From NCBI GenBank assembly GCA_964057225.1, contig OZ059898.1:18453267-18517266 (forward strand): a stretch of 64,000 nucleotides of DNA, read 5' to 3'. Positions within the stretch are counted from its first letter, which is position 1. Each line of letters starts with the position of its first letter. The notes under the pieces are model-generated. The model made no database searches, was not told the DNA's origin, and saw only the letters and a program-made list of their open reading frames with translations. Positions 26,597-40,148 of the stretch are shown here, piece after piece. The translations under genes and the position numbers were made by a program. The DNA is from Auanema rhodensis (lineage: Eukaryota > Nematoda > Chromadorea > Rhabditida > Rhabditidae).

Positions 26597-29412
26597 TGTA
26601 CACGTGATGTGCACTTGGTATGTAACTCGCTTAACGTGAAAGATAAAGAGATGCGGTTTTCAAAATTAGATTCCGCATGTCCATATTAGTCTAAAAACAA
26701 ATTTTTATTAATATTGGTGCATGGTAACTATGACTTTGAAATTTACGTGAACTTTAATTTATGCTAATTAAGTGTACACATGATGTGCACTTGGTATGTA
26801 ACTCGCTTCACGTGAAAGATAAAGAGATGCGGTTTTCAAAATTAGATTCCGCATGTCCATATTAGTCTAAAAACAAATTTTTATTGATATTGGTGCATGG
26901 TAACCATGACTTTGAAATTTACGTGAACTTTAATTTATGCTAATTAAGTGTACACGTGATGTGCACTTGGTATGTAACTCGCTTCACGTGAAAGATAAAG
27001 AGATGCGGTTTTCAAAATTAGATTCCCCATGTCCATATTAGTCTAAAAACAAATTTTTATTGATATTGGTGCATGGTAACTATGACTTTGAAATTTACGT
27101 GAACTTTAATTTATGCTAATTAAGTGTACACATGATGTGCACTTGGTATGTAACTCGCTTCACGTCAAAGATAAAGAGATGCGGTTTTCAAAATTAGATT
27201 CCCCATGTCCATATTAGTCTAAAAACAAATTTTTATTGATATTGGTGCATGGTAACCATGACTTTGAAATTTACGTGAACTTTAATTTATGCTAATTAAG
27301 TGTACACATGATGTGCACTTGGTATGTAACTCGCTTCACGTGAAAGATAAAGAGATGCGGTTTTCAAAATCAGATTTCGCATGTCCATATTAGTCTAAAA
27401 ACAAATTTTTATTGATATTGGTGCATGGTAACCATGACTTTGAAATTTACGTGAACTTTAATTTATGCTAATTAAGTGTACACGTGATGTGCACTTGGTA
27501 TGTAACTCGCTTCACGTGAAAGATAAAGAGATGCGGTTTTCAAAATTAGATTCCGCATGTCCATATTAGTCTAAAAACAAATTTTTATTGATATTGGTGC
27601 ATGGTAACCATGACTTTGAAATTTACGTGAACTTTAATTTATGCTAATTAAGTGTACACGTGATGTGCACTTGGTATGTAACTCGCTTCACGTGAAAGAT
27701 AAAGAGATGCGGTTTTCAAAATTAGATTCCCCATGTCCATTTTAGTCTAAAAACAAATTTTTATTGATATTGGTGCATGGTAACTATGACTTTGAAATTT
27801 ACGTGAATTTTAATTTATGCTAATTAAGTGTACACATGATGTGCACTTGGTATGTAACTCGCTTCACGTCAAAGATAAAGAGATGCGGTTTTCGAAATTA
27901 GATTTCGCATGTCCATATTAGTCTAAAAACAAATTTTTATTGATATTGGTGCATGGTAACCATGACTTTGAAATTTACGTGAACTTTAATTTATGCTAAT
28001 TAAGTGTACACGTGATGTGCACTTGGTATGTAACTCGCTTCACGTGAAAGATAAAGAGATGCGGTTTTCAAAATTAGATTCCTCATGTCCATATTAGTCT
28101 AAAAACGAATTTTTATTGATATTGATGCATGGTAACCATGACTTTGAAATTTACGTGAACTTTAATTTATGCTAATTAAGTGTACACGTGATGTGCACTT
28201 GGTATGTAACTCGCTTCAGGTGAAAGATAAAGAGATGCGGTTTTCAAAATTAGATTCCCCATGTCCATATTAGTCTAAAAACAAATTTTTATTGATATTG
28301 GTGCATGGTAACCATGACTTTGAAATTTACGTGAACTTTAATTTATGCTAATTAAGTGTACTCGTGATGTGCACTTGGTATGTAACTCGCTTCACGTGAA
28401 AGATAAAGAGATGCGGTTTTCAAAATTAGATTCCTCATGTCCATATTAGTCTAAAAACAAATTTTTATTGGTATTGGTGCATGGCAACTATGACTTTTAA
28501 ATTTACGTGTACTTTAATTTATGCTAATTAAGTGTACACATGATGTGCACTTGGTATGTAACTCGCTTCACGTGAAAGATAAAGAGATGCGGTTTACAAA
28601 ATTAGATTTCGCATGTCCATATTAGTCTAAAAACAAAGTTTTATTGATATTGGTGCATGGTAACCATGACTTTGAAATTTACGTGAACTTTAATTTATGC
28701 TAATTAAGTGTACACGTGATGTGCACTTGGTATGTAACTCGCTTAACGTGAAAGATAAAGAGATGCGGTTTTCAAAATTAGATTCCGCATGTCCATATTA
28801 GTCTAAAAACAAATTTTTATCAATATTGGTGCATGGTAACTATGACTTTGAAATTTACGTGAACTTTAATTTATGCTAATTAAGTGTACACATGATGTGC
28901 ACTTGGTATGTAACTCGCTTCACGTGAAAGATAAAGAGATGCGGTTTTCAAAATTAGATTCCGCATGTCCATATTAGTCTAAAAACAAATTTTTATTGAT
29001 ATTGGTGCATGGTAACCATGACTTTGAAATTTACGTGAACTTTAATTTATGCTAATTGAGTGTACACGTGATGTGCACTTGGTATGTAACTCGCTTCACG
29101 TGAAAGATAAAGAGATGCGGTTTTCAAAATTAGATTCCCCATGTCCATATTAGTCTAAAAACAAATTTTTATTGATATTGGTGCATGGTAACTATGACTT
29201 TGAAATTTACGTGAACTTTAATTTATGCTAATTAAGTGTACACATGATGTGCACTTGGTATGTAACTCGCTTCACGTCAAAGATAAAGAGATGCGGTTTT
29301 CAAAATTAGATTTCGCATGTCCATATTAGTCTAAAAACAAATTTTTATTGATATTGGTGCATGGTAACCATGACTTTGAAATTTACGTCAACTTTAATTT
29401 ATGCTTATTAAG
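26597..29412 (+). repeat. M unit, partial second copy m1-m12 plus m1-m4
   Basis: m1 to m12 repeat the preceding unit with a 2640-bp displacement (TTAACGTG 23993/26633, CCATTTTAG 25101/27741, TTCAGGTG 25577/28217). At 28709 the order jumps from m12 back to m1 (a distinctive TTATCAATATT version), then m2, an m3-like unit preceded by AATTGAG, and m4. The m1-m4 run recurs at 37333-38036, 49 monomers (8624 bp) downstream, with the same TCAATATT mark. Confidence 0.8.
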
Positions 29413-32400
29413 TGTACATGTGATGTGCACTTGGTATGTAACTCGCTTCACGTGAAAGATAAAGGGATGCGGTTTTCAAGATTAGATTCCCCGTGTCCAT
29501 ATTAGTCTAAAAACAAATTTTTGTTGATATTGGTGGATGGTAACCATGACTTTGAAATTTACGTGAACTTTAATTTATGCTAATTAAGTGTACACGTGAT
29601 GTGCACTTGGTATGTAACTCGCTTCACGTGAAAGATAAAGAGATGCGGTTTTCAAAATTAGATTCCCCATGTCCATATTAGTCTAAAAACAAATTTTTAT
29701 TGATATTGGTGCATGGTAACCATGACTTTGAAATTTACGTGAACTTTAATTTATGCTAATTAAGTGTACTCGTGATGTGCACTTGGTATGTAACTCGCTT
29801 CACGTGAAAGATAAAGAGATGCGGTTTTCAAAATTAGATTCCTCATGTCCATATTAGTCTAAAAACAAATTTTTATTGGTATTGGTGCATGGCAACTATG
29901 ACTTTTAAATTTACGTGTACTTTAATTTATGCTAATTAAGTGTACACATGATGTGCACTTGGTATGTAACTCGCTTCACGTCAAAGATAAAAAGATGCGG
30001 TTTTCAAAATTAGATTCCCCATGTCCATATTAGTCTAAAAACAAATTTTTATTAATATTGGTGCATGGTAACCATGACTTTGAAATTTATGTGAACTTTA
30101 ATTTATGCTAATTAAGTGTACACATGATGTGCACTTGGTATGTAACTCGCTTCACGTGAAAGATAAAGAGATGCGGTTTTCAAAATTAGATTCCTCATGT
30201 CCATATTAGTCCAAAAACGAATTTTTATTGATTTTGATGCATGGTAACCATGACTTTGAAATTTACGTGAACTTTAATTTATGCTTATTAAGTGTACACG
30301 TGATGTACACTTGGTATGTAACTCGCTTCACGTGAAAGATAAAGGGATGCGGTTTTCAAAATTAGATTCCCCATGTCCATATTAGTCTAAAAACAAATTT
30401 TTGTTGATATTGGTGGATGGTAACCATGACTTTGAAATTTACGTGAACTTTAATTTATGCTAATTAAGTGTACACGTGATGTGCACTTGGTATGTAACTC
30501 GCTTCACGTGAAAGATAAAGAGATGCGATTTTCAAAATTAGATTCCCCATGTCCATATTAGTCTAAAAACAAATTTTTATTGATATTGGTGCATGGTAAC
30601 CATGACTTTGAAATTTACGTGAACTTTAATTTATGCTAATTAAGTGTACACATGATGTGCACTTGGTATGTAACTCGCTTCACGTGAAAGATAAAGAGAT
30701 TCGGTTTTCAAATTTAGATTTCGCATGTCCATATTAGTCTAAAAACGAATTTTTATTGATATTGGTGCATGGTAACCATGACTTTGAAATTTACGTGAAC
30801 TTTAATTTATGCTAATTAAGTGTACACGTGATGTGCACTTGGTATGTAACTCGCTTCACGTGAAAGATAAAGAGATGCGGTTTTCAAAATTAGATTCCCC
30901 ATGTCCATATTAGTCTAAAAACAAATTTTTATTGATATTGGTGCATGGTAACCATGACTTTGAAATTTACGTGAACTTTAATTTATGCTAATTAAGTGTA
31001 CACGTGATGTGCACTTGGTATGTAACTCGCTTCACGTGAAAGATAAAGAGATGCGGTTTTCAAAATTAGGTTCCCCATGTCCATATTAGTCTAAAAACAA
31101 ATTTTTGTTGATATTGGTGGATGGTAACCATGACTTTCAAATTTACGTGAACTTTAATTCATGCTAATTAAGTGTACACATGATGTGCACTTGGTATGTA
31201 ACTCGCTTCACGTCAAAGATAAAGAGATGCGGTTTTCAAAATTAGATTTCGCATGTCCATATTAGTCTAAAAACAAATTTTTATTGATATTGGTGCATGG
31301 TAACCATGACTTTGAAATTTACGTGAACTTTAATTTATGCTAATTAAGTGTACACGTGATGTGCACTTGGTATGTAACTCGCTTCACGTGAAAGATAAAG
31401 AGATGCGGTTTTCAAAATTAGATTCCCCATGTCCATATTAGTCTAAAAACAAATTTTTATTGATATTGGTGCATGGCAACCATGACTTCAAAATTTACGT
31501 GTACTTTAATTTATGCTAATTAAGTGTACACATGATGTGCACTTGGTATGTAACTCGCTTCACGTCAAAGATAAAGAGATGCGGTTTTCAAAATTAGATT
31601 TCGCATGTCCATATTAGTCTAATAACAAATTTTTATTGATATTGGTGCATGGTAACCATGACTTTGAAATTTACGTGAACTTTAATTTATGCTAATTAAG
31701 TGTACACGTGATGTGCACTTGGTATGTAACTCGCTTCACGTGAAAGATAAAGAGATGCGGTTTTCAAAATTAGATTCCCCATGTCCATATTAGTCTAAAA
31801 ACAAATTTTTATTGATATTGGTGCATGGTAACCATGACTTTGAAATTTACGTGAACTTTAATTTATGCTAATTAAGTGTACACATGATGTGCACTTGGTA
31901 TGTAACTCGCTTCACGTGAAAGATAAAGAGATTCGGTTTTCAAATTTAGATTTCGCATGTCCATATTAGTCTAAAAACGAATTTTTATTGATATTGGTGC
32001 ATAATAACCATGACTTTGAAATTTACGTGAACTTTAATTTATGCTAATTAAGTGTACACGTGATGTGCACTTGGTATGTAACTCGCTTCACGTGAAAGAT
32101 AAAGAGATGCGGTTTTCAAAATTAGATTCCCCATGTCCATATTAGTCTAAAAACAAATTTTTATTGATATTGGTGCATGGTAACCATGACTTTGAAATTT
32201 ACGTGAACTTTAATTTATGCTAATTAAGTGTACACGTGATGTGCACTTGGTATGTAACTCGCTTCACGTGAAAGATAAAGAGATGCGGTTTTCAAAATTA
32301 GGTTCCCCATGTCCATATTAGTCTAAAAACAAATTTTTATTGATATTGGTGCATGGTAACCATGACTTTGAAATTTACGTGAACTTTAATTTATGCTAAT

Positions 32401-33460
32401 TAAGTGTACACATGATGTGCACTTGGTATGTAACTCGCTTCACGTGAAAGATAAAGAGATGCGGTTTTCAAAATCAGATTTCGCATGTCCATATTAGTCT
32501 AAAAACAAATTTTTATTGATATTGGTGCATGGTAACCATGACTTTGAAATTTACGTGAACTTTAATTTATGCTAATTAAGTGTACACGTGATGTGCACTT
32601 GGTATGTAACTCGCTTCACGTGAAAGATAAAGAGATGCGGTTTTCAAAATTAGATTCCGCCTGTCCATATTAGTCTAAAAACAAATTTTTATTGATATTG
32701 GTGCATGGTAACCATGACTTTGAAATTTACGTGAACTTTAATTTATGCTAATTAAGTGTACACGTGATGTGCACTTGGTATGTAACTCGCTTCACGTGAA
32801 AGATAAAGAGATGCGGTTTTCAAAATTAGATTCCCCATGTCCATTTTAGTCTAAAAACAAATTTTTATTGATATTGGTGCATGGTAACTATGACTTTGAA
32901 ATTTACGTGAATTTTAATTTATGCTAATTAAGTGTACACATGATGTGCACTTGGTATGTAACTCGCTTCACGTCAAAGATAAAGAGATGCGGTTTTCGAA
33001 ATTAGATTTCGCATGTCCATATTAGTCTAAAAACAAATTTTTATTGATATTGATGCATGGTAACCATGACTTTGAAATTTACGTCAACTTTAATTTATGC
33101 TTATTAAGTGTACATGTGATGTGCACTTGGTATGTAACTCGCTTCACGTGAAAGATAAAGGGATGCGGTTTTCAAGATTAGATTCCCCGTGTCCATATTA
33201 GTCTAAAAACAAATTTTTGTTGATATTGGTGGATGGTAACCATGACTTTGAAATTTACGTGAACTTTAATTTATGCTAATTAAGTGTACACGTGATGTGC
33301 ACTTGGTATGTAACTCGCTTCACGTGAAAGATAAAGAGATGCGGTTTTCAAAATTAGATTCCCCATGTCCATATTAGTCTAAAAACAAATTTTTATTGAT
33401 ATTGGTGCATGGTAACCATGACTTTGAAATTTACGTGAACTTTAATTTATGCTAATTAAG
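29413..33460 (+). repeat. N higher-order unit, first copy (n1-n14, n8-n10, m5-m8, n1-n2)
   Basis: The order starts n1 (GTACATGTG, AAAGGG, TTTCAAGATTAG, CCCCGTG), n2, m11, n4 (AAAAAGATG, ATTTATGTG), n5 (GTCCAAAAACG), n6 (GATGTACAC), n7 (GCGATTTT), n8 (ATTCGG), n9, n10 (TTAGGTTCC, AATTCATGC), n11, n12 (CTTCAAAA), n13 (CTAATAAC), n14. A second n8-n10 and four M-type units m5-m8 follow, then n1 recurs at 33109 and n2 at 33285. From n4 (29941) the block repeats with a 20-monomer (3520-bp) displacement. Private changes here include ATAATAACC near 32000 and CCGCCTG near 32659. Confidence 0.85.
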
Positions 33461-36400
33461 TGTACTCGTGATGTGCACTTGGTATGTAACTCGCTTCACG
33501 TCAAAGATAAAAAGATGCGGTTTTCAAAATTAGATTCCCCATGTCCATATTAGTCTAAAAACAAATTTTTATTAATATTGGTGCATGGTAACCATGACTT
33601 TGAAATTTATGTGAACTTTAATTTATGCTAATTAAGTGTACACATGATGTGCACTTGGTATGTAACTCGCTTCACGTGAAAGATAAAGAGATGCGGTTTT
33701 CAAAATTAGATTCCTCATGTCCATATTAGTCCAAAAACGAATTTTTATTGATTTTGATGCATGGTAACCATGACTTTGAAATTTACGTGAACTTTAATTT
33801 ATGCTTATTAAGTGTACACGTGATGTACACTTGGTATGTAACTCGCTTCACGTGAAAGATAAAGGGATGCGGTTTTCAAAATTAGATTCCCCATGTCCAT
33901 ATTAGTCTAAAAACAAATTTTTGTTGATATTGGTGGATGGTAACCATGACTTTGAAATTTACGTGAACTTTAATTTATGCTAATTAAGTGTACACGTGAT
34001 GTGCACTTGGTATGTAACTCGCTTCACGTGAAAGATAAAGAGATGCGATTTTCAAAATTAGATTCCCCATGTCCATATTAGTCTAAAAACAAATTTTTAT
34101 TGATATTGGTGCATGGTAACCATGACTTTGAAATTTACGTGAACTTTAATTTATGCTAATTAAGTGTACACATGATGTGCACTTGGTATGTAACTCGCTT
34201 CACGTGAAAGATAAAGAGATTCGGTTTTCAAATTTAGATTTCGCATGTCCATATTAGTCTAAAAACGAATTTTTATTGATATTGGTGCATGGTAACCATG
34301 ACTTTGAAATTTACGTGAACTTTAATTTATGCTAATTAAGTGTACACGTGATGTGCACTTGGTATGTAACTCGCTTCACGTGAAAGATAAAGAGATGCGG
34401 TTTTCAAAATTAGATTCCCCATGTCCATATTAGTCTAAAAACAAATTTTTATTGATATTGGTGCATGGTAACCACGACTTTGAAATTTACGTGAACTTTA
34501 ATTTATGCTAATTAAGTGTACACGTGATGTGCACTTGGTATGTAACTCGCTTCACGTGAAAGATAAAGAGATGCGGTTTTCAAAATTAGGTTCCCCATGT
34601 CCATATTAGTCTAAAAACAAATTTTTGTTGATATTGGTGGATGGTAACCATGACTTTCAAATTTACGTGAACTTTAATTCATGCTAATTAAGTGTACACA
34701 TGATGTGCACTTGGTATGTAACTCGCTTCACGTCAAAGATAAAGAGATGCGGTTTTCAAAATTAGATTTCGCATGTCCATATTAGTCTAAAAACAAATTT
34801 TTATTGATATTGGTGCATGGTAACCATGACTTTGAAATTTACGTGAACTTTAATTTATGCTAATTAAGTGTACACGTGATGTGCACTTGGTATGTAACTC
34901 GCTTCACGTGAAAGATAAAGAGATGCGGTTTTCAAAATTAGATTCCCCATGTCCATATTAGTCTAAAAACAAATTTTTATTGATATTGGTGCATGGCAAC
35001 CATGACTTCAAAATTTACGTGTACTTTAATTTATGCTAATTAAGTGTACACATGATGTGCACTTGGTATGTAACTCGCTTCACGTCAAAGATAAAGAGAT
35101 GCGGTTTTCAAAATTAGATTTCGCATGTCCATATTAGTCTAATAACAAATTTTTATTGATATTGGTGCATGGTAACCATGACTTTGAAATTTACGTGAAC
35201 TTTAATTTATGCTAATTAAGTGTACACGTGATGTGCACTTGGTATGTAACTCGCTTCACGTGAAAGATAAAGAGATGCGGTTTTCAAAATTAGATTCCCC
35301 ATATCCATATTAGTCTAAAAACAAATTTTTATTGATATTGGTGCATGGTAACCATGACTTTGAAATTTACGTGAACTTTAATTTATGCTAATTAAGTGTA
35401 CACATGATGTGCACTTGGTATGTAACTCGCTTCACGTGAAAGATAAAGAGATTCGGTTTTCAAATTTAGATTTCGCATGTCCATATTAGTCTAAAAACGA
35501 ATTTTTATTGATATTGGTGCATGGTAACCATGACTTTGAAATTTACGTGAACTTTAATTTATGCTAATTAAGTGTACACGTGATGTGCACTTGGTATGTA
35601 ACTCGCTTCACGTGAAAGATAAAGAGATGCGGTTTTCAAAATTAGATTCCCCATGTCCATATTAGTCTAAAAACAAATTTTTATTGATATTGGTGCATGG
35701 TAACCATGACTTTGAAATTTACGTGAACTTTAATTTATGCTAATTAAGTGTACACGTGATGTGCACTTGGTATGTAACTCGCTTCACGTGAAAGATAAAG
35801 AGATGCGGTTTTCAAAATTAGGTTCCCCATGTCCATATTAGTCTAAAAACAAATTTTTATTGATATTGGTGCATGGTAACCATGACTTTGAAATTTACGT
35901 GAACTTTAATTTATGCTAATTAAGTGTACACATGATGTGCACTTGGTATGTAACTCGCTTCACGTGAAAGATAAAGAGATGCGGTTTTCAAAATCAGATT
36001 TCGCATGTCCATATTAGTCTAAAAACAAATTTTTATTGATATTGGTGCATGGTAACCATGACTTTGAAATTTACGTGAACTTTAATTTATGCTAATTAAG
36101 TGTACACGTGATGTGCACTTGGTATGTAACTCGCTTCACGTGAAAGATAAAGAGATGCGGTTTTCAAAATTAGATTCCGCATGTCCATATTAGTCTAAAA
36201 ACAAATTTTTATTGATATTGGTGCATGGTAACCATGACTTTGAAATTTACGTGAACTTTAATTTATGCTAATTAAGTGTACACGTGATGTGCACTTGGTA
36301 TGTAACTCGCTTCACGTGAAAGATAAAGAGATGCGGTTTTCAAAATTAGATTCCCCATGTCCATTTTAGTCTAAAAACAAATTTTTATTGATATTGGTGC

Positions 36401-38036
36401 ATGGTAACTATGACTTTGAAATTTACGTGAATTTTAATTTATGCTAATTAAGTGTACACATGATGTGCACTTGGTATGTAACTCGCTTCACGTCAAAGAT
36501 AAAGAGATGCGGTTTTCGAAATTAGATTTCGCATGTCCATATTAGTCTAAAAACAAATTTTTATTGATATTGGTGCATGGTAACCATGACTTTGAAATTT
36601 ACGTGAACTTTAATTTATGCTAATTAAGTGTACACGTGATGTGCACTTGGTATGTAACTCGCTTCACGTGAAAGATAAAGAGATGCGGTTTTCAAAATTA
36701 GATTCCTCATGTCCATATTAGTCTAAAAACGAATTTTTATTGATATTGATGCATGGTAACCATGACTTTGAAATTTACGTGAACTTTAATTTATGCTAAT
36801 TAAGTGTACACGTGATGTGCACTTGGTATGTAACTCGCTTCAGGTGAAAGATAAAGAGATGCGGTTTTCAAAATTAGATTCCCCATGTCCATATTAGTCT
36901 AAAAACAAATTTTTATTGATATTGGTGCATGGTAACCATGACTTTGAAATTTACGTGAACTTTAATTTATGCTAATTAAGTGTACTCGTGATGTGCACTT
37001 GGTATGTAACTCGCTTCACGTGAAAGATAAAGAGATGCGGTTTTCAAAATTAGATTCCTCATGTCCATATTAGTCTAAAAACAAATTTTTATTGGTATTG
37101 GTGCATGGCAACTATGACTTTTAAATTTACGTGTACTTTAATTTATGCTAATTAAGTGTACACATGATGTGCACTTGGTATGTAACTCGCTTCACGTGAA
37201 AGATAAAGAGATGCGGTTTACAAAATTAGATTTCGCATGTCCATATTAGTCTAAAAACAAAGTTTTATTGATATTGGTGCATGGTAACCATGACTTTGAA
37301 ATTTACGTGAACTTTAATTTATGCTAATTAAGTGTACACGTGATGTGCACTTGGTATGTAACTCGCTTAACGTGAAAGATAAAGAGATGCGGTTTTCAAA
37401 ATTAGATTCCGCATGTCCATATTAGTCTAAAAACAAATTTTTATCAATATTGGTGCATGGTAACTATGACTTTGAAATTTACGTGAACTTTAATTTATGC
37501 TAATTAAGTGTACACATGATGTGCACTTGGTATGTAACTCGCTTCACGTGAAAGATAAAGAGATGCGGTTTTCAAAATTAGATTCCGCATGTCCATATTA
37601 GTCTAAAAACAAATTTTTATTGATATTGGTGCATGGTAACCATGACTTTGAAATTTACGTGAACTTTAATTTATGCTAATTGAGTGTACACGTGATGTGC
37701 ACTTGGTATGTAACTCGCTTCACGTGAAAGATAAAGAGATGCGGTTTTCAAAATTAGATTCCCCATGTCCATATTAGTCTAAAAACAAATTTTTATTGAT
37801 ATTGGTGCATGGTAACTATGACTTTGAAATTTACGTGAACTTTAATTTATGCTAATTAAGTGTACACATGATGTGCACTTGGTATGTAACTCGCTTCACG
37901 TCAAAGATAAAGAGATGCGGTTTTCAAAATTAGATTTCGCATGTCCATATTAGTCTAAAAACAAATTTTTATTGATATTGGTGCATGGTAACCATGACTT
38001 TGAAATTTACGTCAACTTTAATTTATGCTTATTAAG
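33461..38036 (+). repeat. N unit second copy (to 36628), then M run m9-m12, m1-m4
   Basis: The 33461 unit is a chimera: TGTACTCGTG from m11 is joined to CGTCAAAGATAAAAAG from n4. From there to m8 at 36628 the order and marks repeat 29941 onward at 3520 bp, with very few differences noticed, for example ACCACGACT near 34471 and CATATCCAT near 35300. After m8 the M order continues with m9, m10 (CAGGTG at 36841), m11, m12, m1, m2, m3-like and m4, matching 27949-29412 at 8624 bp. Confidence 0.8.
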
Positions 38037-40148
38037 TGTACATGTGATGTGCACTTGGTATGTAACTCGCTTCACGTGAAAGATAAAGGGATGCGGTTTT
38101 CAAGATTAGATTCCCCGTGTCCATATTAGTCTAAAAACAAATTTTTGTTGATATTGGTGGATGGTAACCATGACTTTGAAATTTACGTGAACTTTAATTT
38201 ATGCTAATTAAGTGTACACGTGATGTGCACTTGGTATGTAACTCGCTTCACGTGAAAGATAAAGAGATGCGGTTTTCAAAATTAGATTCCCCATGTCCAT
38301 ATTAGTCTAAAAACAAATTTTTATTGATATTGGTGCATGGTAACCATGACTTTGAAATTTACGTGAACTTTAATTTATGCTAATTAAGTGTACTCGTGAT
38401 GTGCACTTGGTATGTAACTCGCTTCACGTGAAAGATAAAGAGATGCGGTTTTCAAAATTAGATTCCTCATGTCCATATTAGTCTAAAAACAAATTTTTAT
38501 TGGTATTGGTGCATGGCAACTATGACTTTTAAATTTACGTGTACTTTAATTTATGCTAATTAAGTGTACACATGATGTGCACTTGGTATGTAACTCGCTT
38601 CACGTCAAAGATAAAAAGATGCGGTTTTCAAAATTAGATTCCCCATGTCCATATTAGTCTAAAAACAAATTTTTATTAATATTGGTGCATGGTAACCATG
38701 ACTTTGAAATTTATGTGAACTTTAATTTATGCTAATTAAGTGTACACATGATGTGCACTTGGTATGTAACTCGCTTCACGTGAAAGATAAAGAGATGCGG
38801 TTTTCAAAATTAGATTCCTCATGTCCATATTAGTCCAAAAACGAATTTTTATTGATATTGATGCATGGTAACCATGACTTTGAAATTTACGTGAACTTTA
38901 ATTTATGCTTATTAAGTGTACACGTGATGTACACTTGGTATGTAACTCGCTTCACGTGAAAGATAAAGGGATGCGGTTTTCAAAATTAGATTCCCCATGT
39001 CCATATTAGTCTAAAAACAAATTTTTGTTGATATTGGTGGATGGTAACCATGACTTTGAAATTTACGTGAACTTTAATTTATGCTAATTAAGTGTACACG
39101 TGATGTGCACTTGGTATGTAACTCGCTTCACGTGAAAGATAAAGAGATGCGATTTTCAAAATTAGATTCCCCATGTCCATATTAGTCTAAAAACAAATTT
39201 TTATTGATATTGGTGCATGGTAACCATGACTTTGAAATTTACGTGAACTTTAATTTATGCTAATTAAGTGTACACATGATGTGCACTTGGTATGTAACTC
39301 GCTTCACGTGAAAGATAAAGAGATGCGGTTTTCAAAATTAGATTCCTCATGTCCATATTAGTCTAAAAACAAATTTTTATTGGTATTGGTGCATGGCAAC
39401 TATGACTTTTAAATTTACGTGTACTTTAATTTATGCTAATTAAGTGTACACATGATGTGCACTTGGTATGTAACTCGCTTCACGTCAAAGATAAAAAGAT
39501 GCGGTTTTCAAAATTAGATTCCCCATGTCCATATTAGTCTAAAAACAAATTTTTATTAATATTGGTGCATGGTAACCATGACTTTGAAATTTATGTGAAC
39601 TTTAATTTATGCTAATTAAGTGTACACATGATGTGCACTTGGTATGTAACTCGCTTCACGTGAAAGATAAAGAGATGCGGTTTTCAAAATTAGATTCCTC
39701 ATGTCCATATTAGTCCAAAAACGAATTTTTATTGATATTGATGCATGGTAACCATGACTTTGAAATTTACGTGAACTTTAATTTATGCTTATTAAGTGTA
39801 CACGTGATGTACACTTGGTATGTAACTCGCTTCACGTGAAAGATAAAGGGATGCGGTTTTCAAAATTAGATTCCCCATGTCCATATTAGTCTAAAAACAA
39901 ATTTTTGTTGATATTGGTGGATGGTAACCATGACTTTGAAATTTACGTGAACTTTAATTTATGCTAATTAAGTGTACACGTGATGTGCACTTGGTATGTA
40001 ACTCGCTTCACGTGAAAGATAAAGAGATGCGATTTTCAAAATTAGATTCCCCATGTCCATATTAGTCTAAAAACAAATTTTTATTGATATTGGTGCATGG
40101 TAACCATGACTTTGAAATTTACGTGAACTTTAATTTATGCTAATTAAG
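38037..40148 (+). repeat. N-type run with tandem 5-monomer duplication
   Basis: n1 and n2 are followed by two direct copies of an 880-bp, five-monomer block (m11, n4, n5, n6, n7) at 38389-39268 and 39269-40148. Marks checked at 880-bp spacing are AAAAAGATG (38605/39485) and GATGTACAC (38925/39805). Confidence 0.85.
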
